Positions 1 through 12,200 of a stretch of 64,000 nt of DNA are shown here, one piece after another. The translations under genes and the position numbers were made by a program. Source of the stretch: Phylloscopus collybita (taxonomy: Eukaryota; Chordata; Aves; Passeriformes; Phylloscopidae); NCBI GenBank assembly GCA_027886175.1, contig JAJNNQ010000008.1:430501-494500 (forward strand), written 5' to 3'. How positions within the stretch are numbered: position 1 is the stretch's first letter; each line of letters opens with the position of its first letter. The notes below the pieces were generated by a model that was not told the origin of the DNA, searched no databases, and saw only the letters and a program-made list of their open reading frames with translations.

Positions 1-1458
1 CACAGAAAACTCATGTGCTGGGAAGCTCTCCTACCTTTCTTTTCGCATGGCTGCATAGGGAGCAGCCTCCTCACAGCTCAGCCTGAGCCTTTCCCAAAGG
101 ACATTCTGAGCAAGAAAAGACTGGTGCTGAAGCTGAGAGAATCTTTGCCTCTGGTACCCTGACAGAGTTCTGTAGAGTGGGGAAGGAACTGAAATTAAGG
201 TGCCACTCAAATACAACAGGTTCTAAATCAGGACCTAAAGCACAGCTACAGTGCCAGAAAGAGTTAAGTCAAACCTGTCCAGCCCTCGTTCATCATTTGA
301 GTAATTTCATTTCAATTAATTACCAGTGCTAACTGTAGTTAGAATCAGACAGTTCTGGGAAGTGATGCTGACTTGTAAAAACAGCAGTAAGTAGTCAATG
401 CCCAATGTTTTCAGAAGCAGTACAATTAATAGATTTATTATGGAAGTGTTAAAGCTTCTATATTTCAGCTTCTTCAAAGTTTATTGGAGAAGCTATTAAA
501 GGCAGTGTTTCAAAGAATAAAAGTAAAGTGCCAGAAGTAATAATATTATTTTAAATAAAATTTCTTATTTTGATTTACACTGAATCGACAGAACTGCTGT
601 TCTATTATGCCAAAAACCTTCTGCCTACCTGCATGAGATCTGACTGATTTCTCAGAAGGAACACCAAATCTTACAGAACATTTGGAGAGTTGCATTTTCT
701 TATTAATCGGAAGAGTGAACTCATCAGCTCAGTTATTAAAGATAGTTTTAGACTCTTTCCTCTGTCACAAATGTAACTTTTAAAAATTTAAATGAAATGA
801 GCTCTTTGGTTGCAAATTACCCTGTATAACTCCACAATGCTGCTTTCATTGCTCTAGAAATATATTCTAAAATCACTATTTCCTGTATTTTTTATGACAC
901 ACTTGAGTGGTTCCTCCATAAATACAAACTGGGCTGAATAAAAATTCTAGCCAGAAGAGCCTTGATTAAAAACATCCAAAAAATCCCCAAAAAACAGAGC
1001 AATAGCAACTGGACAGCCAAACACCAAATCCTAGGCAACTGAGCTCATGGTTTTTTGTTCTGCCAAAATGAACCCCTAGAAAGCTCTTGACCACAATATT
1101 GAATAACTGCCTTCCTACCCCCCATAATTTTTTTTGCATCCAGCATCACCTTTGAAGACAAGTATGTTGTGTGAAACATCACATCAAAATTAGAGAAGAA
1201 GAGATTTTAGCCATTGATGCTTCACCTGTCAGCCAACAGCAAAAGAAGAAATGTTTCAGGTCACATGAAGGTAACCTGTAACCTCGACATTCAGATATCT
1301 TCAAATTTTCCTTTTATTATGGGACATTTAAAGTATCCTTGTGTTTACAGCTTCAAGTCAGTTTTCATTAAAAAAAAAAAAAGTGACATTTATTAACTAT
1401 GCTTATTATATATTAAATTAACAACAAGAGAAGACCTGGAGCACACTATTCATCATCT
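1..1458. other. Unique AT-rich noncoding DNA
   Basis: No gene, RNA or recognisable transposon is visible. Open frames are at most about 60 codons and their translations show no family-like pattern. There are short A and T runs, such as the A run near 1371-1382, and many TAAT-type words, as expected in AT-rich vertebrate intergenic or intronic DNA. I see nothing that marks a promoter or exon. Confidence 0.55.
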
Positions 1459-2073
1459 TTGCATGGTGACAGAATCAGAAAATGCTGTGAGTTGCCATAC
1501 CATGACTCAGGGACTATTTCAGCCAGAATTAACCAAAAATGCATTTGGATTTGTGACCATTTTTGGTGCTTCTACACCTTAGAGCCAGCCCTGTGGCCCC
1601 TTTCAAAGGTCAGCAGTGCTGTTGCATTGACATTCCCATCCAACAGGGGCAAGGACTGTCCTGCTCTATTCCTCCTCTTCCCCACCTCGTTCTGCTCTGA
1701 CCTGCAACAGGAAAAAGGAGCCCTTGGCCCAGGGTGCAGCTCACCACAGGGGACTGTCCCAAACACTTCACAAAGAAGAGATTCAGAGGGAACAGGTGGG
1801 CACCTGAAGTTTCCTGAATTGCCTTTTCTGGGGAAAGAAACAAGCTGGTTTTTATCCATCAGCATTTCCCGTGGGGTTTGGGCAGCATCCTTTACCACAA
1901 GCCTCACAGCAGCATTGATTTTCTCAAGACATGAAAAAACCATGAGAAGGTTCCTCTGCCAACAATGCAGCATTTTTGTAGGAGGGTCACGAGGTGGTTC
2001 AGGGAACCAAACACACCAACATCACACTTTGCTCTCCACACCAGCACATTGCTGTGCTTTTACCAAAAGCTAA
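1459..2073 (+). other. Longest open frame in the window (204 codons), unrecognised, probably not a gene
   Basis: An ATG-to-stop frame of 204 codons lies in a patch visibly richer in G+C than its surroundings (roughly 1580-1820). A 133-codon frame runs antisense through 1572-1973, so low stop density on both strands is probably a by-product of base composition. The translation contains scattered Cys, Trp and Ser/Thr-rich stretches, with no signal peptide, zinc-finger spacing, repeat or family motif that I recognise. On the minus strand two pyrimidine-rich tracts ending in CAG resemble splice acceptors, but I found no convincing donor partner. It could be a chance open frame, a decayed retroelement segment, or a terminal exon of a noncoding transcript. 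I do not call it a CDS. Confidence 0.15.
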
Positions 2074-3990
2074 AATATGGTAAGCACAGTTTTCATAATT
2101 TCTTGAGTTCTGCCTCCCACTGTATTCTTTTAAGCTGAAGTTATGTTTTTGTATAGGTTGGTGTTAATGTTTTATAAAGGTCAAATTACAGTTGTCTCCC
2201 TACTGTTTTATTGTAAGTGTTGAGAGCTGGCACTGTAATTAAAATTCCAGCTAAATAAAGTCTGCAGGGGTCCCACTTGTAAGCAGGCAATTTGGGTTTT
2301 TAGCAGACCAGAGCACTTTTTGGTGTTTCCTCTGTTTCACTGCCACACAAAGGAAGGTAAACAAAACCCATGTGCCTTAATACATTTACATAAACAATGT
2401 TTCCTGTAAGTGTGATTAGTAGAGAATATAAATATATTTAATTATAGAATACAATATCAACAAAATAAAAAAATGCACCCATTTTCTACAACCTTGCTTT
2501 ACACTGTTTTAGAAGAAGTCCAAGGCAAGACAATCCAGTTTGTACATAAAGCCAGATCCAGCCTGAGCATTGACAACACTGTTGATAAAGGAGAAAAAGA
2601 TTCACAATCTGCTCTTCAGTAAAACAAACCTGACTCCCTGGCAGCAGAATGGTCCTGTGCATCAAGGAGATTATCACTTACTTCAGTCTAACCTGCTTTT
2701 AGGTTCCTGTACATGCCAGCAAGTGTTTCAAAAGTGTCAGAGATTTACCAATGCTGGCTCCAACTCCAGGGAGGAATTTCTCTTCTGCTATCGACTACCT
2801 GTAAAGCTGCTCCAGCTTTGCCTCCCTTTTGCTGCCTTATTAAAGGCCCCTCAGTTCTGCTTCAGTTCTCTCCACAGCTGAGAGAAGAAGGTTGCACTGC
2901 CTTTTTTATTGCTTTTCTTTTCTTAAAGGAAGTAAACAAATCAAAGTGAGTATTTTAAGTGGAATTCCTGTCTAAAAAGCAACATCCTGGATCACTATAG
3001 GAATCTTTTAGGTCTTCCCAAAGCTCCTAGTTTTCTTTTAATTTGTTTTAAAAGAATTCCTTGGTAAAAGAATTTCAATTTTTGTTAAAGATAATCCTTA
3101 CAGGCAGGGATTCTTATTTGAGCAAATCCTACCCTTTGCCCGGGCTGATATTTTTTCAGGGATTAAAAAAACACAAGACAAATATTTTAGTTAATATTCA
3201 CATCACAGGATATGACATGCACTTACTCCCCTAACCACAGGTTCACTTGTCTGCCCCAGAAGCAACAGGTACAAGGCACACAAACATGCACAAAGTCATT
3301 CCAGACCAACCGGGGTTTTCAGAATCAATCCATTAAAAGTTACTTTTTCTTTCCCTCCTCTAGAGGAAAAAGTTCAGGTGGATAGGCTGAACAGAGGCAT
3401 AAAACAAAATCAGAGCATTAGCCTCCAGCTAGAAAAATCCCCCAATCTAAGAAATTTCTGAAAGACTCCTGAATTTACAGCCAGGGGTACTTATTCTCAA
3501 GGCAAGACCGAGAAATCACATGGCACAGGAAAGCTGTATGAAAAGGAGATGTGTCCATTAAAGCAGACAGACTGCTCTGTCTGAAAAGGACTGATTTAAA
3601 TAAGCAAAGGGAAAGAAGAACTGCAAGTTGAATCATGATCATAATTACATTAGAAAAGTTATAATTTGATTTGGATTAACAGAGAGAAATCCTAAAAGCT
3701 CAGAATTAATTGTGAACTACATCTGCAATTATTTTCAAGAATACTTGCATGCTTTAAGATATCATTAACTTAAATGAGATTCTATGTTTAAAGGAAGATT
3801 TAACCTCACATACTCCCATTAATTCTCGCTAAATGTCCACACTGCACTTTGAAATGTAATGGAAAAGGTTAGCTGGCCATGATTCTTTTGAATGGTGCTT
3901 TCCTAAGATCCTCAAATTAAAAGTCTTGTCAGAAAGGCAGCCTGTGAAAATACCAAGAAATGTTCTACAGAAATGCATTAATGTCTCAGT
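2074..3990. other. Unique AT-rich noncoding DNA
   Basis: No gene or named repeat is recognisable. Open frames reach about 100 codons (2570-2881), but their translations look random. Around 2415-2470 the sequence is nearly pure A/T. Nothing else stands out. Confidence 0.5.
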
Positions 3991-4600
3991 GTGGGGTGAT
4001 TTGCATCTCTTTGTCAGATATGGACAAAGCTGGGCTGGTGCTGGATGCTCTCCAGAGCGACCCCAGCTCTAACCCAGAACCAGAAATCTCACATCCCTAC
4101 TTCTCACTTCCTCAGGAAGCTGACCCTGTTAAAACGTCGCCAGCCATAAGCAATCAGCGTCAGATTATTTGCTTATGGAGTTTGGCTTAAGCTAAGCCAC
4201 CTACATTTTCCTAAATGAAAAGATTTGGGCCTTCCTACGTATTCCTACACCTGCCGAGAAGGAGCTGCCTCGTGGCCTGCGTGGGTAATCGGTTCAGGAG
4301 TAATAGCTCAGTTAATTTGATTTTTTTTTTGTTCTGAAATTGCCAACTGGAAATGAGCAGAGAAGTCTTCCACTCAAGCACCTGGGGACATTATTAATAC
4401 AAGGTTTGCACTGCACTGAGCAAGAGACCCAACCTGCTAATACCGAGCAGTTGGCCATTGATTTAGATTATTAGGGGAACAGCTGGCATGTTTCAGCCAA
4501 CCAAAGCCCACACGTATTTCAAAAAAGTATTAGCTGTGAAACACTATGGCTCTTGGAAAGTCTCCAGAAACAAATTAAATCTCAAACCAAGTAATCTGCT
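3991..4600. promoter_or_regulatory. Candidate enhancer or conserved noncoding segment with retained CpGs
   Basis: The segment begins near an exact octamer word ATTTGCAT (3999-4006, a POU-factor type site) and includes two adjacent inverted repeats (see 4144-4199). About eight CpG dinucleotides fall between roughly 4130 and 4310, although CpG is rare in most of the window. Further on are TAAT-rich words and GTTAATTTG-type homeodomain words around 4310. CpGs kept in AT-rich DNA often mark sequence under constraint or unmethylated regulatory DNA. No exon-like frame fits: the 76-codon frame at 3960-4190 has no recognisable content. The regulatory role is inferred, since no alignment was possible. 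Confidence 0.25.
4144..4199. repeat. Two adjacent perfect inverted repeats (10-bp and 7-bp arms)
   Basis: The first pair has arms CCATAAGCAA (4144-4153) and TTGCTTATGG (4169-4178) around a 15-base loop. The second follows four bases later, with arms TGGCTTA (4183-4189) and TAAGCCA (4193-4199) around a 3-base loop. Both are perfect. They could form two neighbouring stem-loops in RNA, or be paired binding sites for dimeric factors. The arms are confirmed by direct reading; any function is unknown. Confidence 0.8.
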
Positions 4601-6135
4601 ACTTTTATCTTCCTAAATCCAGACCGAGCTGCTAACAGAGCATTCACTGTCGCTGCAAAGATCCTCACACACTTTTCCTGTGGGTTTATTTGTTTTGGTT
4701 TGTTTTTTAAACAGAATTGTGTGGCCTTTCTCAATGAAATAGACAAGAAACTCTGGGTTTAGATCCTCATTTCCTCCACCTTGGAATTAAAATGCCAAGA
4801 GGAGTTTTCATCAACACGTATGCCTTTCCCTCTGTTATTCCACAAGAGCTGACTGCACCCCGAGAGGTTTGGATTCAGCCCTGAAGACATTTTTCAGAGA
4901 CTAAATAATTCTTTCACTCTGCTCAGTCTAATGTCCTACCTTTGCAAACACTAGTTTAATTAAACGTATATGCATAAAAATCAGTCTATTCTCGACTCCT
5001 TCCCCCTCAGGTCCTGGAAGCTGACACTCCTTGTTTGGGAGGGAATTGTCTGACCACCTGGCACTCAACAACTATTCTCAGCTATTTTGTTTTGCTTCAG
5101 TCATGTGTGAAATCAGTTAAACAGATGATGTGATACTGTTGTGCTGCAACACCAATCTGCATGTATCTATTCAGAGGCACATTTGAGATGTTCTGTATTA
5201 TTTAGATATAATATGTATTCCCAGACAACTTTCTCCCTCCGTGTAGGAGTTCAGCATCAAACTTCAATTGGAAGGCAATGCATCAGGTATTCAGGTGCAA
5301 AAAGATCTTCCTCACCCTGCCTCCACAAACATGTAGTAAAGTTTCCAACCTTCCACTTTAGAACTTCCATGACTTTGAAACCATTTTGCACACACCCCCA
5401 GATATTTCCTGGAATTTTACTTTCATGAGTTTAGCTTCCTGTGACCATTTAAATAGGAATAATGTGCTTAAGATGTGTTGCTTCAAATCCTGACCAATAT
5501 TTCTGTCCACATGGAATAAGAGGTCCAGGTGCCTTATCTTAACCATGTACTCAAAGTGTCAGATTGAAGCTCTAGTATTCAAATTCTATCCATGCAGATG
5601 AGCCCATTAGGACATATATTTTAGAATATAACAAGCACTCCCCTTTCTGGGTAGGAGAGTTGAGATGCCTTTCCATTGAACCTGTTCCCTCATGCCAAGG
5701 AATGGGAACCAAGTCGCTTTTCAACATCTTCTGAAGCACATTCTTAACACAGCAAGCGATTTATGTGAATTGAAAGAAAATTTAAGACATTTGTAAAACT
5801 CAAAATGCATTAAAAACTTCTTCGTTTTGAAAAGCCACAACACTGTTTCAGCAAGGGCATGCTGAATAGGTGGGAAATCCACAGTTATCTCGCTATTACC
5901 CAGAAGCCCAGACAGTTTTCCCTGCAAGAAATTGCTAAGCTTAAAATCTTACCTTGCTTGAACATGTTCTTTTGCAAGCTACAACTACAAGGCACAATCC
6001 CAATTACCCAAACCCTGCAATATTCAGCATGAAGAGTTGACACTCTCATCCAAACCCCGTGTGAGAACCCTGCAGAGGCTTGGGCAAATCACAGGGGGCT
6101 GAATGAGGCTGCCAGGCTGGCTCTGTGCAAGGTGT
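4601..6135. other. Unique AT-rich noncoding DNA
   Basis: No gene or transposon is recognised. A 12-bp perfect palindrome GTTTAATTAAAC lies at 4954-4965; it is mostly A/T and may be chance. Open frames are below 100 codons and featureless. Confidence 0.5.
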
Positions 6136-6161
6136 GGGGAGAGGGAAGGAGGGGAGAGGAA
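6136..6161 (+). repeat. 26-base uninterrupted polypurine tract, G-rich
   Basis: Every base from 6136 to 6161 is A or G, with runs of four, three, two, four and two G. Such a tract can form triplex (H-DNA) or a two-layer G-quadruplex in principle. The flanking sequence to about 6215 stays purine-rich but is interrupted. No transposon is attached. Confidence 0.7.
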
Positions 6162-6729
6162 CGAGGTGAGTGGGATAACTCCAGGATCAGAATGAGCAGG
6201 AGAGGAGCAGCATCACTATTGGTAGCATGAAACAGGCACAGGAAGAGGCCACCTGTGCAGTCAACTGGCAGGGAATCAGTGGGAAGGGTGGATGTAACAA
6301 ATCACAGCTCTCACACGGCATCAGCTCAGAATCAACAGGAAATGTTTGGATGTGAGCACGACCAGGGCCATGATCCCTGTGCACACCAGGCTGTAGGAGG
6401 AGGAATGATCTTCTCTGATCTTTCCACAGGCTTTATTTGGTTTGAACAAAGTAAATCTTGTTGGAGGCCAGAGCTTTGCCAGACAATTGAAAACCTGCTT
6501 TTAAGCATTAATAAGTACACTAAGATATTTCACATCATATGGGTAAACAATGATTTTTATATGGCTGAATAGAAAGCTCTTTGTTAAAATCCACAAAACA
6601 AAAAGTACCCAAATGCAGACAGACAAAACCTTGATCTTGAAGGAGCCCAGGCTCTGAACATGCAATCTATCACGTAAGAGACACAAGAGGTCAGCCATTA
6701 ATTAACATCCAAATTAAAGCTTTTCAAGT
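6162..6729. other. Unique noncoding DNA
   Basis: Open frames up to 105 codons (6255-6572 +) overlap open frames on the other strand, and neither translation is recognisable. No repeat family is seen. Confidence 0.45.
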
Positions 6730-7141
6730 AAGGGTCAAAACTTCCTTTGTTTTGACATTTAAAGCACTGGCAATGCCTTCCCCGGTTTAGTATGCACAAT
6801 GCATCACCTCGTGCTTTATGTTAATTGCCTCCATTATTCAAGTGCACTATTTGATTCATTGTCAATTAAAGATACCCCCAAAAGCCAAGCCCGATGTGTG
6901 TTAAGTATAAACGTGATTAATGTAACACAATTACATTCCCACGTTTGTTGAGTCTGATTAGGAACTTTCCCTCAGCCCAGCGTGACAGAGCCCTGTCACT
7001 GCCAGTGACCTGCCAGCCTTGGCAGGGCCAGGCTTTCTGCTGGGGAGGCATTTCATGGCCACAAGTACTTCTGACAGGTGTAAAACCTCTAATTAAATGC
7101 TGTCAATTAGCACTTCATCAAGAATGTGGAAATCTTGATGA
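6730..7141. promoter_or_regulatory. Candidate conserved noncoding segment with homeodomain words and an inverted repeat
   Basis: The stretch carries many short words typical of developmental enhancers: TTAATTGCC, TCAATTAAAG, GATTAATG, CAATTAG, CTAATTAAA. A perfect inverted repeat lies at its end: TCATCAAGA (7115-7123) and TCTTGATGA (7133-7141) around a 9-base loop. It has no exon-like frame and no transposon similarity. The call rests on word content only. A cross-bird alignment would decide it. Confidence 0.22.
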
Positions 7142-7183
7142 TCTTCTCTATTGGATTGCAAAGATGGTCCTGGATGTAAAGTG

Positions 7184-7217
7184 AAAAAAAAAACAAAACA
7201 AAACAAAACAAAACAAA
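7184..7217 (+). repeat. Simple repeat, A tract followed by (CAAAA)n
   Basis: A run of ten A (7184-7193) continues into four CAAAA-type units and ends at 7217. It is a microsatellite-like A-rich tract. No retroposed gene body is recognisable upstream, so I do not read it as a poly(A) tail. Confidence 0.85.
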
Positions 7218-8034
7218 CTATAAGGAAGGAAAAAAACAGTGACACAATTGTTTGTTAGAATAATAATTATGTGGACATAATTACTGTTTCCAGAAAGTGA
7301 CTCCATGGATCTTTTTCCACTACATCAAGGGAACATCTGGTTCTGCACACAGAGGGAAAAACTGGGCAGACCAAAAGTAAAAGAGACTTATTTTGTTTAT
7401 GGTTATAGAAAACACAAGTTATAAGGAGATCTGAAGGGGTCTGAGGGGAATAAAAGAATGACCAAACTGGGAAAAAAAAATGGTCCAAGTCTGGAGGTTG
7501 CTACTAAATGACATGCAAGAGCAAATAAATAAATAAGAATTAAACAACCAGTTCAGCCTGAGCGCAATGACAGAAAAACTAATAGTAACTGAATACCAGG
7601 GAAACTAATGGTAAGGAGAATATACACACACAACTGGACTTGTTATGGCCAGCTTATAAGTAGGCTTTAATAAAAATTGCTGCAAATCAGAACAAGAAAT
7701 TAGAGAAAATTCTGTACTCTCAGTATGGTCTTCTCTCCTTTCTTGCCATCAGTAAATGTAAAATATAATTAACACTGCCATATGTAGAAGTAATAAATAC
7801 ATAAGAACCTATATTTACACATCCTATATTTAATTACAAGGAAGATGCTAGCAATGAAACGTAGAGTAGGTTCTTGTTTGAATTGAGAAAGAAAAAAACG
7901 AAAAAGACTGTATTATTGCACTTCAGAAAAGAATTAAGGAGCTTCTTGGCTTCTTGAGGACTACAAAAACAATCACTGTTATAGGCCTGGTTTACATATT
8001 TGCTCTATTAATTTACACAGCCCTGGTAAGCCTC
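7218..8034. other. Unique AT-rich noncoding DNA
   Basis: No gene or named repeat is seen. A short word close to AAACTAATAGTAA occurs twice 28-29 bases apart around 7576-7613. Otherwise nothing is notable. Confidence 0.5.
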
Positions 8035-8150
8035 GCATTGCAATGCAGCTGCTAAATTACACTGCTCTTGGTAATGGGCATAAAAAGATGCAAGAGCATG
8101 CAAAGTGTATTCAAACAGACAATTAAAATTATCAATTCTGTTGACAGCTA
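8035..8150. promoter_or_regulatory. Candidate regulatory segment with a 12-bp palindrome and a MEIS-type site
   Basis: It opens with the perfect palindrome GCATTGCAATGC (8035-8046), whose core ATTGCAAT resembles C/EBP-type sites. It continues with AATTAAAATTAT homeodomain words and ends with TTGACAGCT (8141-8149), matching the TGACAG core bound by MEIS/TGIF factors. These words within about 115 bp suggest an enhancer. Binding and conservation are inferred, not shown. Confidence 0.2.
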
Positions 8151-9105
8151 AAATGAAGGAACTGTGCTGAGGTTTAATGGTGCTGCATGAAGGACACTCT
8201 GTTTGTGGGTGATTGAATTAACCAGGATCAGCCATCGACAGTCTGCCTCTGTCCAACACTGCACATTAGGCCAATTTAGTGTCTGCTTATTAAAATAATT
8301 TAATTCCAGAGATTGTTCCCAGGCATTTCTGAGTCTCTTCCTGCTCTTCCCTCCTCCTCTCACTAATGATGGCATCTTAATTATTGTGCTCATTTTGCAC
8401 CACCACAAATGGCTAGATCAACCCCAGAGCAGTCCAGTCAGTTTGGCTGAACCAGCCCATCCTTGGGGTGATCCTCTCCAAATCAGCAGATCTGGCCAGA
8501 CACACTACAGCCTCAAAGTTCAGAAGCAGCAAAAAGTATTCAACAAAGGTTGTTTTTATTCAATTTAACCTTAGTTTATCCATATTGCTTCTTTTAATAG
8601 GTCTTCAAATCTGCATGCTAATTTAATCTAATATATTCTAAGAATTTCAACTTTTAGCCATGTAGGAATAATGTGTTTGACAACTCCAAACTAAGAATTC
8701 CAGAGAAAAAGAAATTTCCCAAAGAAATAAGAGGTTTGAAATATCTTTTCTAAGCTGAACAACAATCTCACATCTCTGACTAGTACTACTACTCATGATC
8801 TAAAGTTCCTGTGAAAAAGCAGCTCAGACTAAGCAACATATCAAAATGCTGAGACTAAAAATGTTATCCTAGAGGTTTATTTTAGTATCTCCAAAGGCCG
8901 AATGACTTAAGTTTAAGAGAGTTATTTCAATAGACTTTGGCAACTAATTCTGACATTTCATTTTGAGAAGTTAGTGTTATTTTAAAGCGAATATGCACAG
9001 ATTACATTTTCATCTGAAGTGAAAATACATCAATATGCAGCAGCAATATCTGGAGGGAACTGAGATGGGAAATTTGTGCATTTGGTGAGTAATATTGGTT
9101 TACAT
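8151..9105. other. Unique AT-rich noncoding DNA
   Basis: No gene, exon or named repeat is recognised. Short open frames (86 codons on the minus strand at 8148-8408) have unrecognisable translations. Confidence 0.5.
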
Positions 9106-9234
9106 TTCCTGGTTCCTCCAAGCCATGGGATGTATCCCATTGTGGGATTTAGATATTGCACACAGCAGCCAAGCACTACTGCTCAATGCTGGACATCCAC
9201 AAGAGTTCCTGGTTCAGCACCAGCAGCCAAGCAC
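9106..9234 (+). repeat. Pair of interspersed short direct repeats
   Basis: The word TTCCTGGTTC occurs at 9106-9115 and 9206-9215. The word CAGCAGCCAAGCAC occurs at 9163-9176 and 9221-9234. Between them lies a 7-bp inverted repeat ATGGGAT/ATCCCAT (9125-9140). This looks like an old, rearranged local duplication of about 60-100 bp. It does not match a transposon I know. Confidence 0.6.
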
Positions 9235-12200
9235 AACAAAGTAATAAATTAGTAATAAACATCACATGTAAAAATGCAGGAGTGTTTGGAATTTATGAAA
9301 ATGGCAGCACTTAAATCCTTTTTTAAGCCTTTAAAGACATCGACCTCTGGATAAGGCACCACTTTTGTTTGACAGTGCTGAAGTCCCAAAGTCCCAGAAC
9401 AGAATGAACAATTTGTAATCCTGAAGTATTGGAATGAACTAACACCAGAGCTGAAAAAATGTTAAATCTCCTTCAGTTTAATGCTTTGAGTATACGGTAC
9501 CAGATTGGTTTTTTTAATGTGACACCTGCTCAATGGAAAAATATTGAATATTCCAGTTGTGTGACACTTTGCTATCACTGATGATCCCAAGCTTCTTCCA
9601 GCCTCTGAATTTCATGTAAAGACTTGGACTTGTATCAGCTGTGAATGCTTTCAAAATACAAACTTCTAAATCTGAGTTGCAGAGATAATTTAATAAAGAT
9701 GTTGATGGGCAAGTCCTGATTTCCAAGCTCAAAGGTAAGATTATTAAAAAAAGAAAAATCAGAGTAAATTTAATTTTTTAAGAAGTGGCTGATTCTAGGT
9801 TTTCAGAATATTCACATAGCCCTAAATTATTATATATTGTATTTTGCCATTTCTAACACATGAAACAGAGTAAAATCTGTAGAGACATAGGATTAATGCA
9901 GGGGAACTCAGACTGAATCATGGCAATATCCAAAATCTTAGGTACAAAACAAAAAGAGCTTTCTAATAAATGGCAGGAATGAAATGAATACATAAACAAT
10001 TCTGATTTTTGCACAATAGTAATATATGAAAATAACATACGATTCAGAACCAGCTGGTCCTCTGTGAATGCAAATGGCTTTTCTATATAAAAAACCTTCT
10101 GCTGGAATCCAGGGACACATTCTAAATCTTCTGCACATGCAAGCAGCAGAACCTGAGGGGAAAAAAAAAAAGCAGAAATAGACTTTTAACATCCATTCCT
10201 TCATCCATCATGTTGGCTTCTGGGAACCATAGCAGGTTTAGGCTCAGTGCTCATAAAACAAAACATTGGGGTCCATACTCATAAAATAAAATATCCATCA
10301 CATCACACTTCCCCTTCAAATCTTGCTAAACAAGTTTTTTATGTTAGGTTTTTGTTTATATATATATGGGCTGGCATTGAAATTACAAAATAGTAGCTTT
10401 CAAGGTGAATTTCAGTTCAGAATATCAATAAAGAATGTTACCGTTCTGTAAGAGCATAGGATGTAATGCTGCTCCTAAAAAATCACGTTTATTTAGGCCT
10501 AACTAAATACAGTGGACCTAAATATATGCTGAAATTAAGCACATGCAAGTTGATTTGAATAACTGATAAATTAAGAGCTGCAAATCTGTCTCAAAGTTGA
10601 TCACCAAGCTGCAGACAAAATTCTATATTCAAAGGTAAAGTCTCACATACAGAAGTTTCATTTATAAAAGAAATTCTTTGCTAGCAAGTACAAACTGTTT
10701 CTTTTCTTTCCCTCTAAGCCACAGTTTGTCCATTTTCCCTATAATCAAAAGCTTGTTTGCACCAAGGGAGGACTGAGAAAGAAATGAGTGCATCATAGTG
10801 GAGGTAGATCTGAAGATTCCAGGTGAATACAGTTTGTGTCACTGTTAGTACATGGTCACCCAAGTTCCGTGTCACCACAGGAACATCAAAGGAAGAAGCT
10901 TAAAAGCAAAGTAAAATTGCTTGGGAATAGGTACAATTCTAATCTTGGACTCTCAAGCATTTTATCCCTGAATAGAGAAAACAACCTGAAGGGCTGTTTT
11001 TCTTGGCAGCTGTTAAATGAGAGCATGGAGGTAAGAACGGTCAAGAAAGAAGCAGCAAGCAAAAAGAAATTACTGAAAAGTTTAAAAGGTTAAGGAGAGA
11101 GGCAAAAGGAGGCAAGGTTAAGAGTAGGAAAAGCCAAATCATATTTTCCAGCCCATATATGTGTAAGTGCATTTTCAGAAGTACTTTGTGCTTTAGAACA
11201 TCTAAAGGTGTTTTACAAAACCTGACTTCCAGGTGGTGCACTGACCACTCTGATCTCAAAATTGTTATGGGCAATCTGCTGCTTGTCAGGCAGCCCAAGC
11301 ACAATCAGCTAGAGAGGGCACGTGTGGCAGCCAAGAAGGAAACAAACACAGGGGTTCCGAATGACATTTGCTCCTCAATTCAAGTGGCTCTGCACAATGG
11401 GTCTATTTACTCAAGACATCCTCAACACACAATTACAGTTCTGGAAATAAAGTTCCTCAGGGGTAGAGCAAAGACAATCTCTCCCCAGTACCACCCCAGT
11501 GAATGCTGAAGGCTCTTTTCTCCTTCACCAGCTCAGGTGACAACAGCACTCTCACTTCTCCCCACGTACCAGCAGCACCTCTCAGTCCACATCCACTCCT
11601 GTATCATCCAAGCCTGCTGATCCTGATCCTAAAGAGATGTCCTGCAATATTTGAACATTTGCCTATTCCCCACCACTCACAGTCCATCTGCTAAATCACA
11701 ATGATACGTGATCTGCTCTCTCCCTTGTTGTATTTCCCATTCATTTAAATCTTGTCTTTAAGACTTTAAAAGTCTTGTGTGATCCCAACTCCAGAATCCA
11801 AAGGCAGTGATGCCCCACCTGGTCTGCATTAGTTGTTCTTATGGGAGCCAACTGCTGGATCATTTGCTTCATGTCACTGACTGTTGCTTTAAAAGCTTGG
11901 CCAGAAGTGCCAGCAGACTGTGAGAAACAGCCAGAATATTCCATGGCAATTGATCTGGTGGAAGGGAAACACAACAGATGGACAACTTTGCCTTCCATCC
12001 TGACCTGTTCCACGTTGGTCCCTTGGAAGGATTAACCAAGAAAGAAGACAAAGATTTAAAGTAGTACACCAAGAAAAGTGCAATACACTTGACTATTATT
12101 GATTTTGGTATCATCATACCATTCCTGTCATTCTTAAAAAGGTTTAAAACCACAGCTCCCAGTCCCTCATTCTCTAAATGACATCGATATATTGATTTTT

